Shown here piece after piece: positions 16,105 to 25,456 of a DNA stretch of 34,997 bases (positions are counted from its first letter, which is position 1; every line of letters begins with the position of its first letter). The notes beneath the pieces were generated by a model that saw only the letters and a program-made list of their open reading frames with translations, did no database searches and was not told the origin of the DNA. Made by a program: the position numbers and the translations under genes. The DNA comes from Fuerstiella sp. (lineage in GTDB: Bacteria; Planctomycetota; Planctomycetia; Planctomycetales; Planctomycetaceae), in contig JABABI010000024.1 of NCBI GenBank assembly GCA_014238335.1, forward strand, positions 52,372-87,368. Direction: 5' to 3'.

Positions 16105-18249
16105 CTACTTGGGCATCGGAAGAATAATGAGTGCATTCTCCGGGAATGATGCCTTACCGTCCTTGCCGTTCATGCGATACTCAACGCTCAATTGTTTCAC
16201 GACCCCCGGCGACGGGTCGCCACCGAAACTTGTGTTGTAACTGCCGGAAACCAGCGTGATCACCGGAGTGTTATTGGCCCGCTTGCGGAGCACAGCGGTG
16301 ACGTCTTTCTGAGTTGCTCCGGCACCGTATTGTGCTTTGACGATTTCCAACTTGACATTGTCCAGACCGGCGGCTGACATCAGTGCAGTTACGTCGATAC
16401 CTTTACCGCCGATTTTCTGAGCAATCGCAAGCGCTGCCGAAGTCGCATCGTCTTTCAGCGTGGGAACCTTCATGGCGCTGACGGCCAGCTGCAGTCCGTC
16501 GACGCTCGGATGCAGCGTCAGCACGTCCAGTGCCAGCTTGTGCTCGGAGGGGCGACGTGTCGCTTTCATCGCATTTCGACACATTTCTGTGCGCTGTTTG
16601 TCGGGCATGGCGAACTTCCGTGCGACACCGAGGTAACCTCGCAGCGCGCGGACTCGATATTTTTCGGCCGGGGCTGTCTTCGCCAGATCGAGCAGAACCG
16701 GGCCGGCGTCCACACTGTTCCATTTGCCCAGCAGACGGCTGCTGGTGTCCTGCAGTTGATCGTCGTTACTCTTGGCTGCCGTAGCCAATGTTTGCAGAGC
16801 CTTAGCGCCACCAACGTCGCTCAGTATCTCTAACAGCGTCGTCTTTGCGGCGGCGGGAGACCGTCCCAGGGCCGCCGCCAGTTCTGCGGCACAGGCTTCA
16901 CGATCCGGCATGCGCACACTGGCGGCTTTGAGTGCCTGCTGAGCGGTTGCTGCGTCTTCAGCGTGTTTCGGAGAGACGAAATGGGCAATCAGCAGGGACA
17001 GTCTTTTAAGCTCGATGGTTTCACCCAGAGCAATGAGGGCGGCACTGCGCACGGATTTGTCAGAATGTTCCAGACCCTTCAAGACCTCTTCCACCACATC
17101 GATCCGTCGCTGGCCAACCAGTTGAAGCAGAAGCTTGTACGCGTCTCCTGTGGCTGTCGGAAGCATCACTCCGATTTCTCCGTTGACGTGCCGCCCGGGA
17201 AGAACTGCCAGCGTTTGTTGAGCGGCGGTGGCCAGATTACCCTCATCGCTGACGGCAATCTTCAACAGGGCGGACAGACATGAATCATCGCCAACACGTT
17301 GCAGTGCATTGATGGCCGAAATACGCACTGCTGTTGGTCCCTGCTCTGCGGCTTTTACTACCGCTGCCAGGACAACCGTCTGCGGTCGGTCAGCCATCGC
17401 CTGGACGATCAATGCGGCTCGTTCGGGCGTGGCGTTATGCAGTTCGGCTGCCAACGCTTTGTCTACTTCGCCTCCCGGAAATTCACGAGCCGTGCCCAGC
17501 GCGAGTTGAAACAGCTTCTTGTCCGACGATTGGAAGATTTCCAGCAACAGCGGGAGGCCGTTCTGATTTCCAGCCAGAATCGCTCCTCGAGTCGCTTCGA
17601 CGATTCTCTGCACGGGGACATCAGCTGCGCGGACCTGGTCGTAGATGGCCCTGGCTGCAACCGATTCCCCCTGGCTGTGCAACCGCTCAGCGCACAGTAC
17701 GCATCCTTCAGCAACAGCAGAACGAACGTTTGCAGGAGCCGTCGCCAATGCCGCTCGAAGCGACTTTGTGGCAGCAGCGTTGCCGATGTGTCCCAGTGCG
17801 ACAGCTGCGGCTGACGCAACGTCGGCATCGGTGTTCTGCAGTTTCGCGGTCAGGGATGCGACAGCCTTTACGTTCCGTCGGAAACCGATTGAATTGATCA
17901 TGCCGACCAGAAGTCTGCCTTCCAGTGATTCGGACGCCGCCAGCAATGCCTGGTCCGAGGCTTCACCGGGAATCGCTTCCAGCGAGATTCTGGCCCATGA
18001 CGACAACTGACGGTCAGGCAGTAGCTTTGCAAGGTCAGCGACAGCTGCCGGGGACCCGTGGATGGCCAGATTCTTGCAGGCGAGGGCTTTCTCTGCCGCC
18101 GGCGCATTAGAGCGAAGGATGGCCAGCAGTTCTTTTTCTTTTTCAGGTGATGTTTCCGGGCCGTCGAAGGCAGAAGCCGACGTCGTTGCCACGGCGACCA
18201 ACGTGACCAGTAGAACGGCAGAGCGAGTGAACTGTCGAATTGTATTCAT
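16105..18249 (-). CDS. Exported HEAT-repeat protein
   Basis: A 714-residue protein. Residues 1 to about 28 form a signal peptide (hydrophobic 'AVLLVTLVAVATTSASA'). The rest is largely HEAT-like paired helices, with Ala/Leu-rich units such as 'VASAAAVALGHIGNAAATKSL' split over many copies. The last about 100 residues look like a separate small domain ('SGSYNTSFGGDPSPGVVKQL', 'VEYRMNGKDGKASFPENA'). HEAT proteins are binding scaffolds and no catalytic residue is evident. It starts 82 bp after the stop of a Gfo/Idh/MocA oxidoreductase on the same strand, and such pairs recur in planctomycetes. A shared transcript and a periplasmic carbohydrate-related task are inferences. Its stop TAG is directly followed by DUF1592 debris. 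Confidence 0.88.
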   Translation of the reverse strand: MNTIRQFTRSAVLLVTLVAVATTSASAFDGPETSPEKEKELLAILRSNAPAAEKALACKNLAIHGSPAAVADLAKLLPDRQLSSWARISLEAIPGEASDQALLAASESLEGRLLVGMINSIGFRRNVKAVASLTAKLQNTDADVASAAAVALGHIGNAAATKSLRAALATAPANVRSAVAEGCVLCAERLHSQGESVAARAIYDQVRAADVPVQRIVEATRGAILAGNQNGLPLLLEIFQSSDKKLFQLALGTAREFPGGEVDKALAAELHNATPERAALIVQAMADRPQTVVLAAVVKAAEQGPTAVRISAINALQRVGDDSCLSALLKIAVSDEGNLATAAQQTLAVLPGRHVNGEIGVMLPTATGDAYKLLLQLVGQRRIDVVEEVLKGLEHSDKSVRSAALIALGETIELKRLSLLIAHFVSPKHAEDAATAQQALKAASVRMPDREACAAELAAALGRSPAAAKTTLLEILSDVGGAKALQTLATAAKSNDDQLQDTSSRLLGKWNSVDAGPVLLDLAKTAPAEKYRVRALRGYLGVARKFAMPDKQRTEMCRNAMKATRRPSEHKLALDVLTLHPSVDGLQLAVSAMKVPTLKDDATSAALAIAQKIGGKGIDVTALMSAAGLDNVKLEIVKAQYGAGATQKDVTAVLRKRANNTPVITLVSGSYNTSFGGDPSPGVVKQLSVEYRMNGKDGKASFPENALIILPMPK

Positions 18250-18331
18250 GTTATGGGTCCCGGTAATAAAGGACGGTGTGAATAAATGTTTTAACCGCAG
18301 GGCGAGCCGATCAGTGCCAGGGCTCGCAGCT

Positions 18332-19630
18332 CTACAGTCTCCACGGCTCTCGCAGTGCCTCTGATCTCAGCCGGTTGGCCTGCACATCGTTAATGAACGT
18401 GTGTGTCGTGTTGTCGTAGTTGACCTGACGGCCCAGATGCAGTGCGATGTTCGCCGCATGACAGGCGATGTGTGCGTTGCATGCCGCGTCGGCGTTGCCT
18501 TTTGGCTGGCGGCGGGTTTTCACGCAGTCCAGGAAGTCTCGCACGTGGAATGTAGCGGGATAGCCGCCAATTTCGTCAACCGTTCGGCCAGCCAGCAACT
18601 CCGGTGAGCTCAACACCATTTTGCCGCTGTCGCCTGCTTCGACCCAGCCGTCCTCGCCTTCAAATCTCACCGGGCACGAACCCAGCGGAATCCAACCCTT
18701 TTCGCGGAAGATTAACTCTGTGCCATTCTCGTATCGCGCGACTAACTCACCGTCCTTCGGTGCGTTGTACTCGACAGGCGGCAGACAATCGTCAACTGCC
18801 CATTGGCAAAGGTCCACGCAATGGGAACCCCACTCCAGCACGCCGCCACCGTTGAAAGCACCGACGAAGCCGCCGCCCTTCTCGAAGTTGAATCCGTCCA
18901 GCAGTTTCTTATTGAACGGCCGCCATGCGGCTGGTCCAAGATACATATCCCAGTCGACGTCTTCCCTGGCAGGTTCGGTTTCAGGCACGAGCCAGCCGCT
19001 CATCATGGCCTGCATGCCCGCCGGGTGAGCATAGACTTTTTTTAATTTGCCAAGTTTTCCTGTGCGAGCGAGCTCGCAGGCGAACGCGAAGTGCGGCAGG
19101 TTTCGTCGCTGAGTTCCCGCCTGGAAGACGCGTCCGGTGCGTCGCATCGTTTCTGCCAGGATCAGGCTTTGAGAAATGTTCTTCGTGACGGGTTTTTCGC
19201 AGTACATGTCCTTGCCGGCTTTGGCGGCGGTCATGGCGGCTGTCGCATGCCAGTTCGGTCCGGTGGCAATCAGCACGGCATCGATATCGCTTCGACCCAA
19301 TACGTCACGAAAGTCACGGTACGTAACGCAGTCAGCGTTGCCGTAATTGTCGTCGATGATTTTCTTGACTTCGCCCTGGCGTTTCTTCTTGATGTCGGCG
19401 ACCGCCACAAACTGCACGTCCGGTTGCTGGAGGAAGCAACCAAGGTCGTAGCCTCCACGACGTCCGATACCGATACCACCGACGACGATGCGATCACTCG
19501 GAGCAACGGCACCGTCCCGGCCGAGAGCCGAGCTGGGGATGATCATCGGCGCTACTGCAGCTGCACCGGCTGCCGAAACAGCGTTTTGTAAGAACCGACG
19601 TCGAGGAACTTGTGTGGCCTGTTTCGACAT
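18332..19630 (-). CDS. Tat-exported Gfo/Idh/MocA family oxidoreductase
   Basis: A 432-residue NAD(P)-dependent oxidoreductase. Its start carries a twin-arginine signal (RRRFLQN at about 9-15, then a hydrophobic Ala-rich stretch), so the folded, cofactor-loaded enzyme should be exported. The Rossmann domain begins at about residue 45 with a G-x-G-x-x-G-like 'GGIGIGRRG'. It contains the family 'YCEKPVTKN' motif (EKP, with the catalytic-site Lys). The C-terminal half has the alpha/beta substrate domain ('GGGVLEWGSHCVDLCQWA'). Substrates in this family are sugars, inositols or glycosides; which one is unknown. The ATG at 19630 follows AGGAGA. A second family member is transcribed divergently from the other side of a 420-bp gap. 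Confidence 0.93.
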   Translation of the reverse strand: MSKQATQVPRRRFLQNAVSAAGAAAVAPMIIPSSALGRDGAVAPSDRIVVGGIGIGRRGGYDLGCFLQQPDVQFVAVADIKKKRQGEVKKIIDDNYGNADCVTYRDFRDVLGRSDIDAVLIATGPNWHATAAMTAAKAGKDMYCEKPVTKNISQSLILAETMRRTGRVFQAGTQRRNLPHFAFACELARTGKLGKLKKVYAHPAGMQAMMSGWLVPETEPAREDVDWDMYLGPAAWRPFNKKLLDGFNFEKGGGFVGAFNGGGVLEWGSHCVDLCQWAVDDCLPPVEYNAPKDGELVARYENGTELIFREKGWIPLGSCPVRFEGEDGWVEAGDSGKMVLSSPELLAGRTVDEIGGYPATFHVRDFLDCVKTRRQPKGNADAACNAHIACHAANIALHLGRQVNYDNTTHTFINDVQANRLRSEALREPWRL

Positions 19631-20050
19631 GAATGGTCTCCTGCTTGTGGTGATCGCCTGAACGTCTGGACAGAGCCCGCATGGCAGACTCCTGTCGATA
19701 GGATGTCCGGAGCATAGCCTGACGACATTCGCGTTGCCACGTACAGGGCCGAAATGTCCGTACCCGGCGGCGGAACGGATTGTGGCTTCGAGGGTGCCGT
19801 CAGATGGGCGAGAGTCTTTTTTCTCACCATCGGTTCGATGGGTGTGAATGACGTGGAACCGGAATTGTGTTTCGTCGTCTGAATGCGGATTCCGGAAAAT
19901 GAGTTCCGACCCTGTTCTTTGTGCGGTGGGACGTGTTAAGGTTTCTCAACGTGCGGTTGCTATTGTACCGTGTGTACCTCTGCCGTTGGTTCCATCGACG
20001 ACCGGTAGACGCATTCACTTTTCGATTGCATCACAAAGAATGGTTTTACA
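19631..20050. promoter_or_regulatory. Divergent intergenic region between two Gfo/Idh/MocA genes
   Basis: A 420-bp gap that must hold promoters for both flanking genes. No coding signal is convincing. CCGGAAT at 19859-19865 and ATTCCGG at 19889-19895 form a 7-bp inverted repeat that could be an operator, but this is weak. I cannot identify -35/-10 boxes with confidence. Confidence 0.35.
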
Positions 20051-21430
20051 ATGTCAGCCAACAACCTGTCACGTCGTGATGCTTTTAAAACTTCACTGGC
20101 ATTTGCGGGAGCCGCAGTCGTTCTGAATCGAAGCGATCGAGCGACCGGTTTTGTTCAGGCGAACGACCGCCCTCGCGTCGGTGCGATTGGCACTGGAAGT
20201 CGTTGGTGTCAGAAAGCGACCGGACTGGACGGCGGGTATGGATCGGCACCGGACTTTCGCAGGTATGGCGATTACGTTGCTGTCTGTGATGCCGATGCGT
20301 TTCGCCGAGAACTCGCTGCAGGTCTGGTCAAAGAGTGGACCGGTCATGCGCCAAGCAGCCACCTGGACTATCGAGCCATTCTGGACAACAAAGACATCGA
20401 CATCGTCCACATTTCAACGCCGGATCACTGGCACGCGAAGATCGCCATTGAAGCGATGCTGGCCGGAAAGGATGTCTATTGTGAAAAACCGATGACACTG
20501 ACGATTGCCGAGGGGCGTCAAATGTGTGAGGTGTGTCGAAAGACAGGGCGGATTGTCCAGATCGGCACTCAGCAGCGCAGCAACCGGAACTTCATTCGTG
20601 CGATCGCCTTAATTCGAGCGGGCCGACTTGGCGACGTGACGAAAGCCACGGTCAGTATCGGCGGTGGCCCGACCAGTCCGGAGATTCCACGCGCCGAGTC
20701 GCCAGGGAGTCTCGACTGGAATCTGTGGCTGGGGCCCGCCCCGCTGGTCGACTTCCGTCATCTTGCGGGAGACAACGGTGAAACGAAAAGCTGGACACGC
20801 TGTCACTATGAATTTCGCTGGTGGTACGAATACTCGGGTGGAAAGCTGACCGACTGGGGAGCTCATCATGTCGACATTGCCACCTGGGGACTGGGCAAGA
20901 CGGACACCGGTCCAGTTTCCATTGATCCTCTGCTGGTGAAGCATCCCGTTCCGTTCAAGGATGGTTATCCGACAGATGATTCGCGATACAACACGGCGAC
21001 CGAGTTTCTGATTAACGCAGGCTTCTCAGACGGCAAGGAAATCGAGATTCGACACGACCGGGGAAATGGAATTCTGTTTGAGGGAACCGAAGGGCGAATC
21101 TCCGTGAATCGTGGACGACTGACAGGCAAGCCCGTTGAGGACCTGGAAAAGAATCCGCTGCCGGACGGTGCTCTGGAAGAAGCATATAAGAATCGTCCAC
21201 TGGTGGATCATTTCCGGAACTTTTTTGAGTCGGTCGTGGCTCGCCAAGAGCCGATTTCTGATGTCTTCAGCCACCATCGCGCACTGTCCACGTGTCACCT
21301 CGCGGGAATCGCAGCTCGACTGAATCGCAGGATCAAATGGGATCCGAAAAGCGAGCAGATCATTGACGATGAGCAGGCACAAAGCTTCGTCAGTCGCCAA
21401 CGACGAAAAGGGTTTGAAATCGACGTGTAG
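20051..21430 (+). CDS. Tat-exported Gfo/Idh/MocA family oxidoreductase (second copy, diverged)
   Basis: A 459-residue protein with a twin-arginine start (SRRDAFK at about 7-13) and a hydrophobic Ala stretch. The Rossmann domain begins 'RVGAIGTGSRW', and 'YCEKPMTLTIAEG' carries the EKP motif. Before this is 'ISTPDHWHAKIAIEAM', the D-H-W-H form typical of planctomycete members. The C-terminal domain includes 'RWWYEYSGGKLTDWGAHHVD', with the conserved W-G-x-H-x-x-D residues of the substrate site. It should use NAD(P) to oxidise or reduce a sugar-like substrate outside the cytoplasm. It differs clearly from the divergent neighbour, so the two are not a recent duplication. The gene is followed by a 330-bp gap and appears to be alone on its transcript. 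Confidence 0.93.
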   Translation: MSANNLSRRDAFKTSLAFAGAAVVLNRSDRATGFVQANDRPRVGAIGTGSRWCQKATGLDGGYGSAPDFRRYGDYVAVCDADAFRRELAAGLVKEWTGHAPSSHLDYRAILDNKDIDIVHISTPDHWHAKIAIEAMLAGKDVYCEKPMTLTIAEGRQMCEVCRKTGRIVQIGTQQRSNRNFIRAIALIRAGRLGDVTKATVSIGGGPTSPEIPRAESPGSLDWNLWLGPAPLVDFRHLAGDNGETKSWTRCHYEFRWWYEYSGGKLTDWGAHHVDIATWGLGKTDTGPVSIDPLLVKHPVPFKDGYPTDDSRYNTATEFLINAGFSDGKEIEIRHDRGNGILFEGTEGRISVNRGRLTGKPVEDLEKNPLPDGALEEAYKNRPLVDHFRNFFESVVARQEPISDVFSHHRALSTCHLAGIAARLNRRIKWDPKSEQIIDDEQAQSFVSRQRRKGFEIDV

Positions 21431-21534
21431 AGCAGTTTACTTGTTGTCGTGGACGATACGGGCTCGTGAGACTAACGGAACGGCTATTGAAAAGCGTTTA
21501 TCGCGGCCACAAGTCAGAGTTCAACGCTGTAGGA

Positions 21535-21762
21535 TCATATGCCGTCAGTCATACTCTGTGCACGCACATCTTTGCGGCGATAAACCAGTGGCCTTCCGGG
21601 GTTTCCTTCGCAGGCTCCGTCCAGCCACCGGTCGCCCGGACGGAGCCACAACATCCTGCTGCAGTACCGAACGGTTGCGTACTTTGTATAGGCAACGACT
21701 CTGCCGTCGATTAGAATTCGGCCTCCGCTTGTTGCCTCCTCCTCCGCCTGAGCATCCTCCAT
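21535..21762 (-). CDS. Possible small protein, unrecognised
   Basis: A 75-residue minus-strand frame from ATG 21762 to TGA 21535. The middle part ('KYATVRYCSRMLWLRPGDRW', 'LDGACEGNPGRPLVYRR') has a protein-like mix of Trp, Tyr, Cys and Gly unlike the low-complexity frames around it. I cannot name a family. Its start codon overlaps that of the divergent gene at 21761 through the shared palindrome CCATGG (21759-21764). No Shine-Dalgarno is evident. It could be the tail of a decayed larger gene whose 5' end was replaced by the downstream gene. The rest of the gap 21431-21534 shows nothing supportable. Confidence 0.3.
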   Translation of the reverse strand: MEDAQAEEEATSGGRILIDGRVVAYTKYATVRYCSRMLWLRPGDRWLDGACEGNPGRPLVYRRKDVRAQSMTDGI

Positions 21763-24088
21763 GGTTCGAACTCTGCTTTCCTTGCTGCTGTGCGTTGCGG
21801 CGCGGTCTGACGTTTGTACGATCGCGCGAGCTGACGAATCGCCTGCTGCAGTTGCGGCGCCTGCCGGCTGTCCGGCCCAAAGTACTTTTCGCGACTCCTG
21901 GATCAAGGTGGGGGAACGTATCTGTCTGAAGTGCCATGTCGCGGGTGGCGATGCGGCCGACAGCAAATTTCGTTTACAGGATGTGTTGCGGATTTCGGCG
22001 GATGAGCGCGTTTCTGCCGTGACGCAGAACTGTGATGTGTTTACTCGAATGGGCCTGGTCCGGGACAAAGATGGTCGCTCACGGTTGATCGTCAAGGCGA
22101 CCGGTGGACTCGATCATGGCGGTGGCGAAGTCTTGAAGGCTGACTCCACGGAACTTAGTGTTCTGCAGGAATTCGTCGACAGTCTGAAGCGGAAGCCGAC
22201 CGAAACACATCCCGCCCAGGTTCTGGATACTGACGATTTGAAATCGTTCTTTGACGGCGTTGACATGTTGTCGGACCAGCGTCTGCTGCGACGTGTCACA
22301 CTGTCGCTGGCCGCTCGACTTCCGAACGCTTCCGAGCAACATGTCGTGGATGCGCAGGGCCTGGCTGCCTTCGAATCAGTTCTGGCCGCGCTGATGAAGG
22401 AAGATGCCTTCTACGAGCGACTGCAGGAAGGCTTCAACGACATCTTCCTGACACTGGGCTACAACGGAAACGGCGATGATGTTCTGTCGTACAATCACTT
22501 CCAGCACACTCGGCACTGGTATCAAAAACACAATCTTGATCATGTTCCCGCGAAAGAAAGACAACGTGCAAAATACAAGCTGGCTGACCAGTATCGCGAA
22601 GCGTTGCGCCGTGAACCGCTGGAACTCTTGCGCTATATCGTCGAACAGAATCGGCCGTTCAGCGAGATTCTGACTGCCGATTACACAATGGTGTCACCAT
22701 ACACGGCGCGGGGTTACGGCGTCTTTGAGGAACTACAGACCGAGTTTCAGGATCAGGACGATCCGTTCGAATACATTCCGACAAAGCTGAAAGCGCTGAA
22801 GCATCGCGACGGCAAGGTTCAGCCCACAGCTGCGGGTGACTATCCACATGCCGGTCTGCTGAGCATGTTTCAGTATCTGCGACGTTATCCCACAACGGAG
22901 ACCAACCGAAACCGCCTGCGGGGAAGAATGTACTACCAGCATTTTCTGGGCGTCGACATTATGAATCTGGCGCCGCGAGTCAGTGATGCGGCAGCGATCG
23001 ACGCCCAATACGAAACGCCGACAATGCAGGCGACCGAGTGCGTTGTGTGTCACCGGACGATTGACCCGATCGCCGGGTTGTTTCAGGACTATTACAACGA
23101 GGACGGTCACTACGGTCCGCGGAAAGACGGCTGGTTCACGGACATGTTTGGTTCGGGGCGGGAGGGGGATGATCTGCCCGAAGCCGAACGCTGGCGGGCG
23201 CTGCAGTGGCTGGGAGAACACACTGTGACGGACCCGCGTTTCGCAATCGCAATGACAGAGCACGTCTACTACATCCTGATGGGGCGAAACGTCCTGCGGC
23301 CCCCAACCGACATCGATGATGCCGCATTCGCGGCTCGGCGGAGGGCTTATCTTGCTCAGCGTGAACTGATTAAGCATGCCGCAAAGACATTCACAGACAG
23401 CGACTTTAATCTGAAGGTGGTTTTTCAGCAGCTGGTTGTTTCGTCGTTCTATCGCGCCGACGGACTATCGGCGGTGTCACTCAGGGCGGAGCGGCTGGCT
23501 GAACTTGACGATGTCGGCGTTGTCAGACTGCTCAGTCCGGAGCAGATTGAACGCAAGATCGTGGCGGTGTTCGGCAAATCATGGGGACGGCTTGATAACA
23601 GTTACGCGATTCTGTACGGCGGCATCGATTCCAGGGAAGTCACCGAACGGCTGACGGATCCCAGCGGCGCGATCGGAGCTTTGCAGCGCATTCTGGCCAA
23701 CGATGTCGCCTGTAAAAACGTGGCGGCCGACTTTGCTCTGCCACCAGACAAGCGCCGCCTGTTCCCTTGCATTCAGCCGGATGTGGTTCCCGGTACGACG
23801 GACGTGACAGCAGAGCAGAAGATTCGAGCTGCGATCGTGCATCTGCACCAGCACGTTCTTGGACGACACGACAATCCCGACGATCCTGAAGTGGATCAGA
23901 CATACCAGTTGTTTGCCGGTATCGTCGCAGAGGCGGCATCGCGTGGTCGCTTTGAACAGGTGGAAAGTTATTTCTGCAAGAGCAGCGGCCAGGCAGGTCC
24001 GCGCGATCCTGATCCCCATTACACACTGCGAGCGTGGCGGGCCGTTGTGACGTACCTGCTGCGGCAGCATGACTTTCTGTATGAGTAA
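21761..24088 (+). CDS. Exported DUF1592/DUF1588-like cytochrome-type protein
   Basis: A 775-residue exported protein with a signal peptide in residues 1 to about 25. Two CxxCH heme-type motifs are visible: C55-L-K-C-H59 near the start ('GERICLKCHVAGG') and C427-V-V-C-H431 in 'TECVVCHRTIDPIAGLF'. The latter is the DUF1588 signature of the planctomycete DUF1592-DUF1588-DUF1585 proteins. The stretch 'ILTADYTMVSPYTARGYGVF' corresponds to the end of a DUF1592-like domain. Overall it is a divergent member lacking a clear DUF1587. Heme binding is likely for the first motif. Such proteins are always found with DUF1501 proteins, and here one follows after 11 bp. The pair is thought to handle polymeric substrates or electron transfer at the cell envelope, but no reaction is established. 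Confidence 0.85.
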   Translation: MVRTLLSLLLCVAARSDVCTIARADESPAAVAAPAGCPAQSTFRDSWIKVGERICLKCHVAGGDAADSKFRLQDVLRISADERVSAVTQNCDVFTRMGLVRDKDGRSRLIVKATGGLDHGGGEVLKADSTELSVLQEFVDSLKRKPTETHPAQVLDTDDLKSFFDGVDMLSDQRLLRRVTLSLAARLPNASEQHVVDAQGLAAFESVLAALMKEDAFYERLQEGFNDIFLTLGYNGNGDDVLSYNHFQHTRHWYQKHNLDHVPAKERQRAKYKLADQYREALRREPLELLRYIVEQNRPFSEILTADYTMVSPYTARGYGVFEELQTEFQDQDDPFEYIPTKLKALKHRDGKVQPTAAGDYPHAGLLSMFQYLRRYPTTETNRNRLRGRMYYQHFLGVDIMNLAPRVSDAAAIDAQYETPTMQATECVVCHRTIDPIAGLFQDYYNEDGHYGPRKDGWFTDMFGSGREGDDLPEAERWRALQWLGEHTVTDPRFAIAMTEHVYYILMGRNVLRPPTDIDDAAFAARRRAYLAQRELIKHAAKTFTDSDFNLKVVFQQLVVSSFYRADGLSAVSLRAERLAELDDVGVVRLLSPEQIERKIVAVFGKSWGRLDNSYAILYGGIDSREVTERLTDPSGAIGALQRILANDVACKNVAADFALPPDKRRLFPCIQPDVVPGTTDVTAEQKIRAAIVHLHQHVLGRHDNPDDPEVDQTYQLFAGIVAEAASRGRFEQVESYFCKSSGQAGPRDPDPHYTLRAWRAVVTYLLRQHDFLYE

Positions 24089-24099
24089 AGGCCTGCGAC

Positions 24100-25389
24100 A
24101 TGCGGCGTGATTTTCTGAAATGGTGTGCGAGCGCCGGGCTGAGACTGGTCGTTCCAACGACTTTGTTCGAGGGGGCGCGAGCCAGTGAGGACAGGAAAGA
24201 GTCCGCCACTTATGACGGGCCTTATTATGTCGTGTGCAATGCGTCCGGTGGCTGGGACACGACGTATCTGATGGACCCCAAAGGTGTGAATGGTATTAAT
24301 CGTCTTTACCAGCAAGGTGATATTCTGACGGACGGAAAGATTTGTTTTGCCCCCACGGCTAAACATATTTCCGAAGGCATGAGCAACGAGGACTTCTTTG
24401 CAAAGTATGCCAAAGAGTTGCTCGTTCTGAACGGTCTGGATTATTCCGTTAACAATCACGCGCCGTGCAGCCGGTATATGGCCACAGGGCATCTGGACAG
24501 TCTGGCGTACCCGACCTTTGCGGCGCTGGTCGCGGCGTGTCGGGGACCCGAATGTCCCCTGTCGTTTCTGACGTTCGGCAATTATTCAGCGACGGGCAAC
24601 CTGGTGTCGATGGCCCGTGTGCCGTACATTCAATCGTTGAAACTGCTGGCGAATGCCGATTCCGTGCAGGGAATTGCTCAGCATCCCTACCACGATGCTT
24701 TCGTTAGCGACCATATGGACAAAGCGCTGGCTGAACAGCAGCGCTGGCGGGCGTCACAGTCGAATCTACCGCGTCGAATGCGAGCGGAAAGCATGCTGTA
24801 CGCCGCCCAGTGGAACTCAAAGTCACTCACCAGAATTACTCCGCACATCCCGAAATCAACTCCGAAAGATCCACTTTCTCAGCAGGCTGAGATTGCTCTG
24901 GCGTCATTTAAGGCGGGGGTTTGTGTTTCCGCGAATGTGACGATTGGTCAGTTCGACAGTCATCAGAAAAACGATGAAGATCAGATGAAGTTGCTGCCGC
25001 GTTTTCTGAGCAGCATTGATTACCTGCTGCGTCGTGCCGAGGATCTTCAGATTCGCGAGAAGCTGATTCTGGTCATTCAGAGCGAGATGGGTCGCAAGCC
25101 AACCTACAACAAAGGCGATGGTAAGGATCACTGGTCGATCGGATCAACAATGTTTCTGGGACCGGGAATCCTGGGAAATCGAGTCATCGGCAGCACCAGC
25201 GAAGGACAGTTTCCTGTTGCGCTCGACGCTCAGACACTGGCACTCGATCCCGATAACGGTCTGCGCGTTCGCCCGGAACACATTCATGCTGCACTGCGCG
25301 AATTGGCCGGCATCGACGCACATCCCTTTAGCCAGCAGTTCCCGTTCAAGCTGAAAGACGAAGAAAAGCTTCGTGGGCTATGGGGTTAG
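24100..25389 (+). CDS. Tat-exported DUF1501 family protein
   Basis: A 429-residue protein. The start MRRDFLKW is a twin-arginine motif; the hydrophobic part is short. The remainder fits DUF1501, which belongs to the alkaline-phosphatase/sulfatase superfamily fold: 'VVCNASGGWDTTYLMDP' near the start, 'NNHAPCSRYMATGH' with metal-ligand-like His residues, 'VTIGQFDSHQKNDEDQ' (D-S-H), and 'VIQSEMGRKPTYNKGDGKDH' (E-x-G-R and D-H) near the end. The conserved D/H pattern suggests metal binding, but no activity is proven for the family. The ATG at 24100 follows AAAGG. It starts 11 bp after the DUF1592-like gene, so co-expression is very likely. It ends 67 bp before a convergent vWA gene. Confidence 0.9.
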   Translation: MRRDFLKWCASAGLRLVVPTTLFEGARASEDRKESATYDGPYYVVCNASGGWDTTYLMDPKGVNGINRLYQQGDILTDGKICFAPTAKHISEGMSNEDFFAKYAKELLVLNGLDYSVNNHAPCSRYMATGHLDSLAYPTFAALVAACRGPECPLSFLTFGNYSATGNLVSMARVPYIQSLKLLANADSVQGIAQHPYHDAFVSDHMDKALAEQQRWRASQSNLPRRMRAESMLYAAQWNSKSLTRITPHIPKSTPKDPLSQQAEIALASFKAGVCVSANVTIGQFDSHQKNDEDQMKLLPRFLSSIDYLLRRAEDLQIREKLILVIQSEMGRKPTYNKGDGKDHWSIGSTMFLGPGILGNRVIGSTSEGQFPVALDAQTLALDPDNGLRVRPEHIHAALRELAGIDAHPFSQQFPFKLKDEEKLRGLWG

Positions 25390-25456
25390 GGCTGGGCGCA
25401 GGGGGCTGTTGCGGGCCTGGCGAACCGTCGCTGTCGCCGCGAATAAGTTACCAACT

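Noticed and set aside
22733..23377. 214-codon minus-strand frame
   Set aside because: Antisense to the DUF1592/DUF1588-like gene with no domain of its own.
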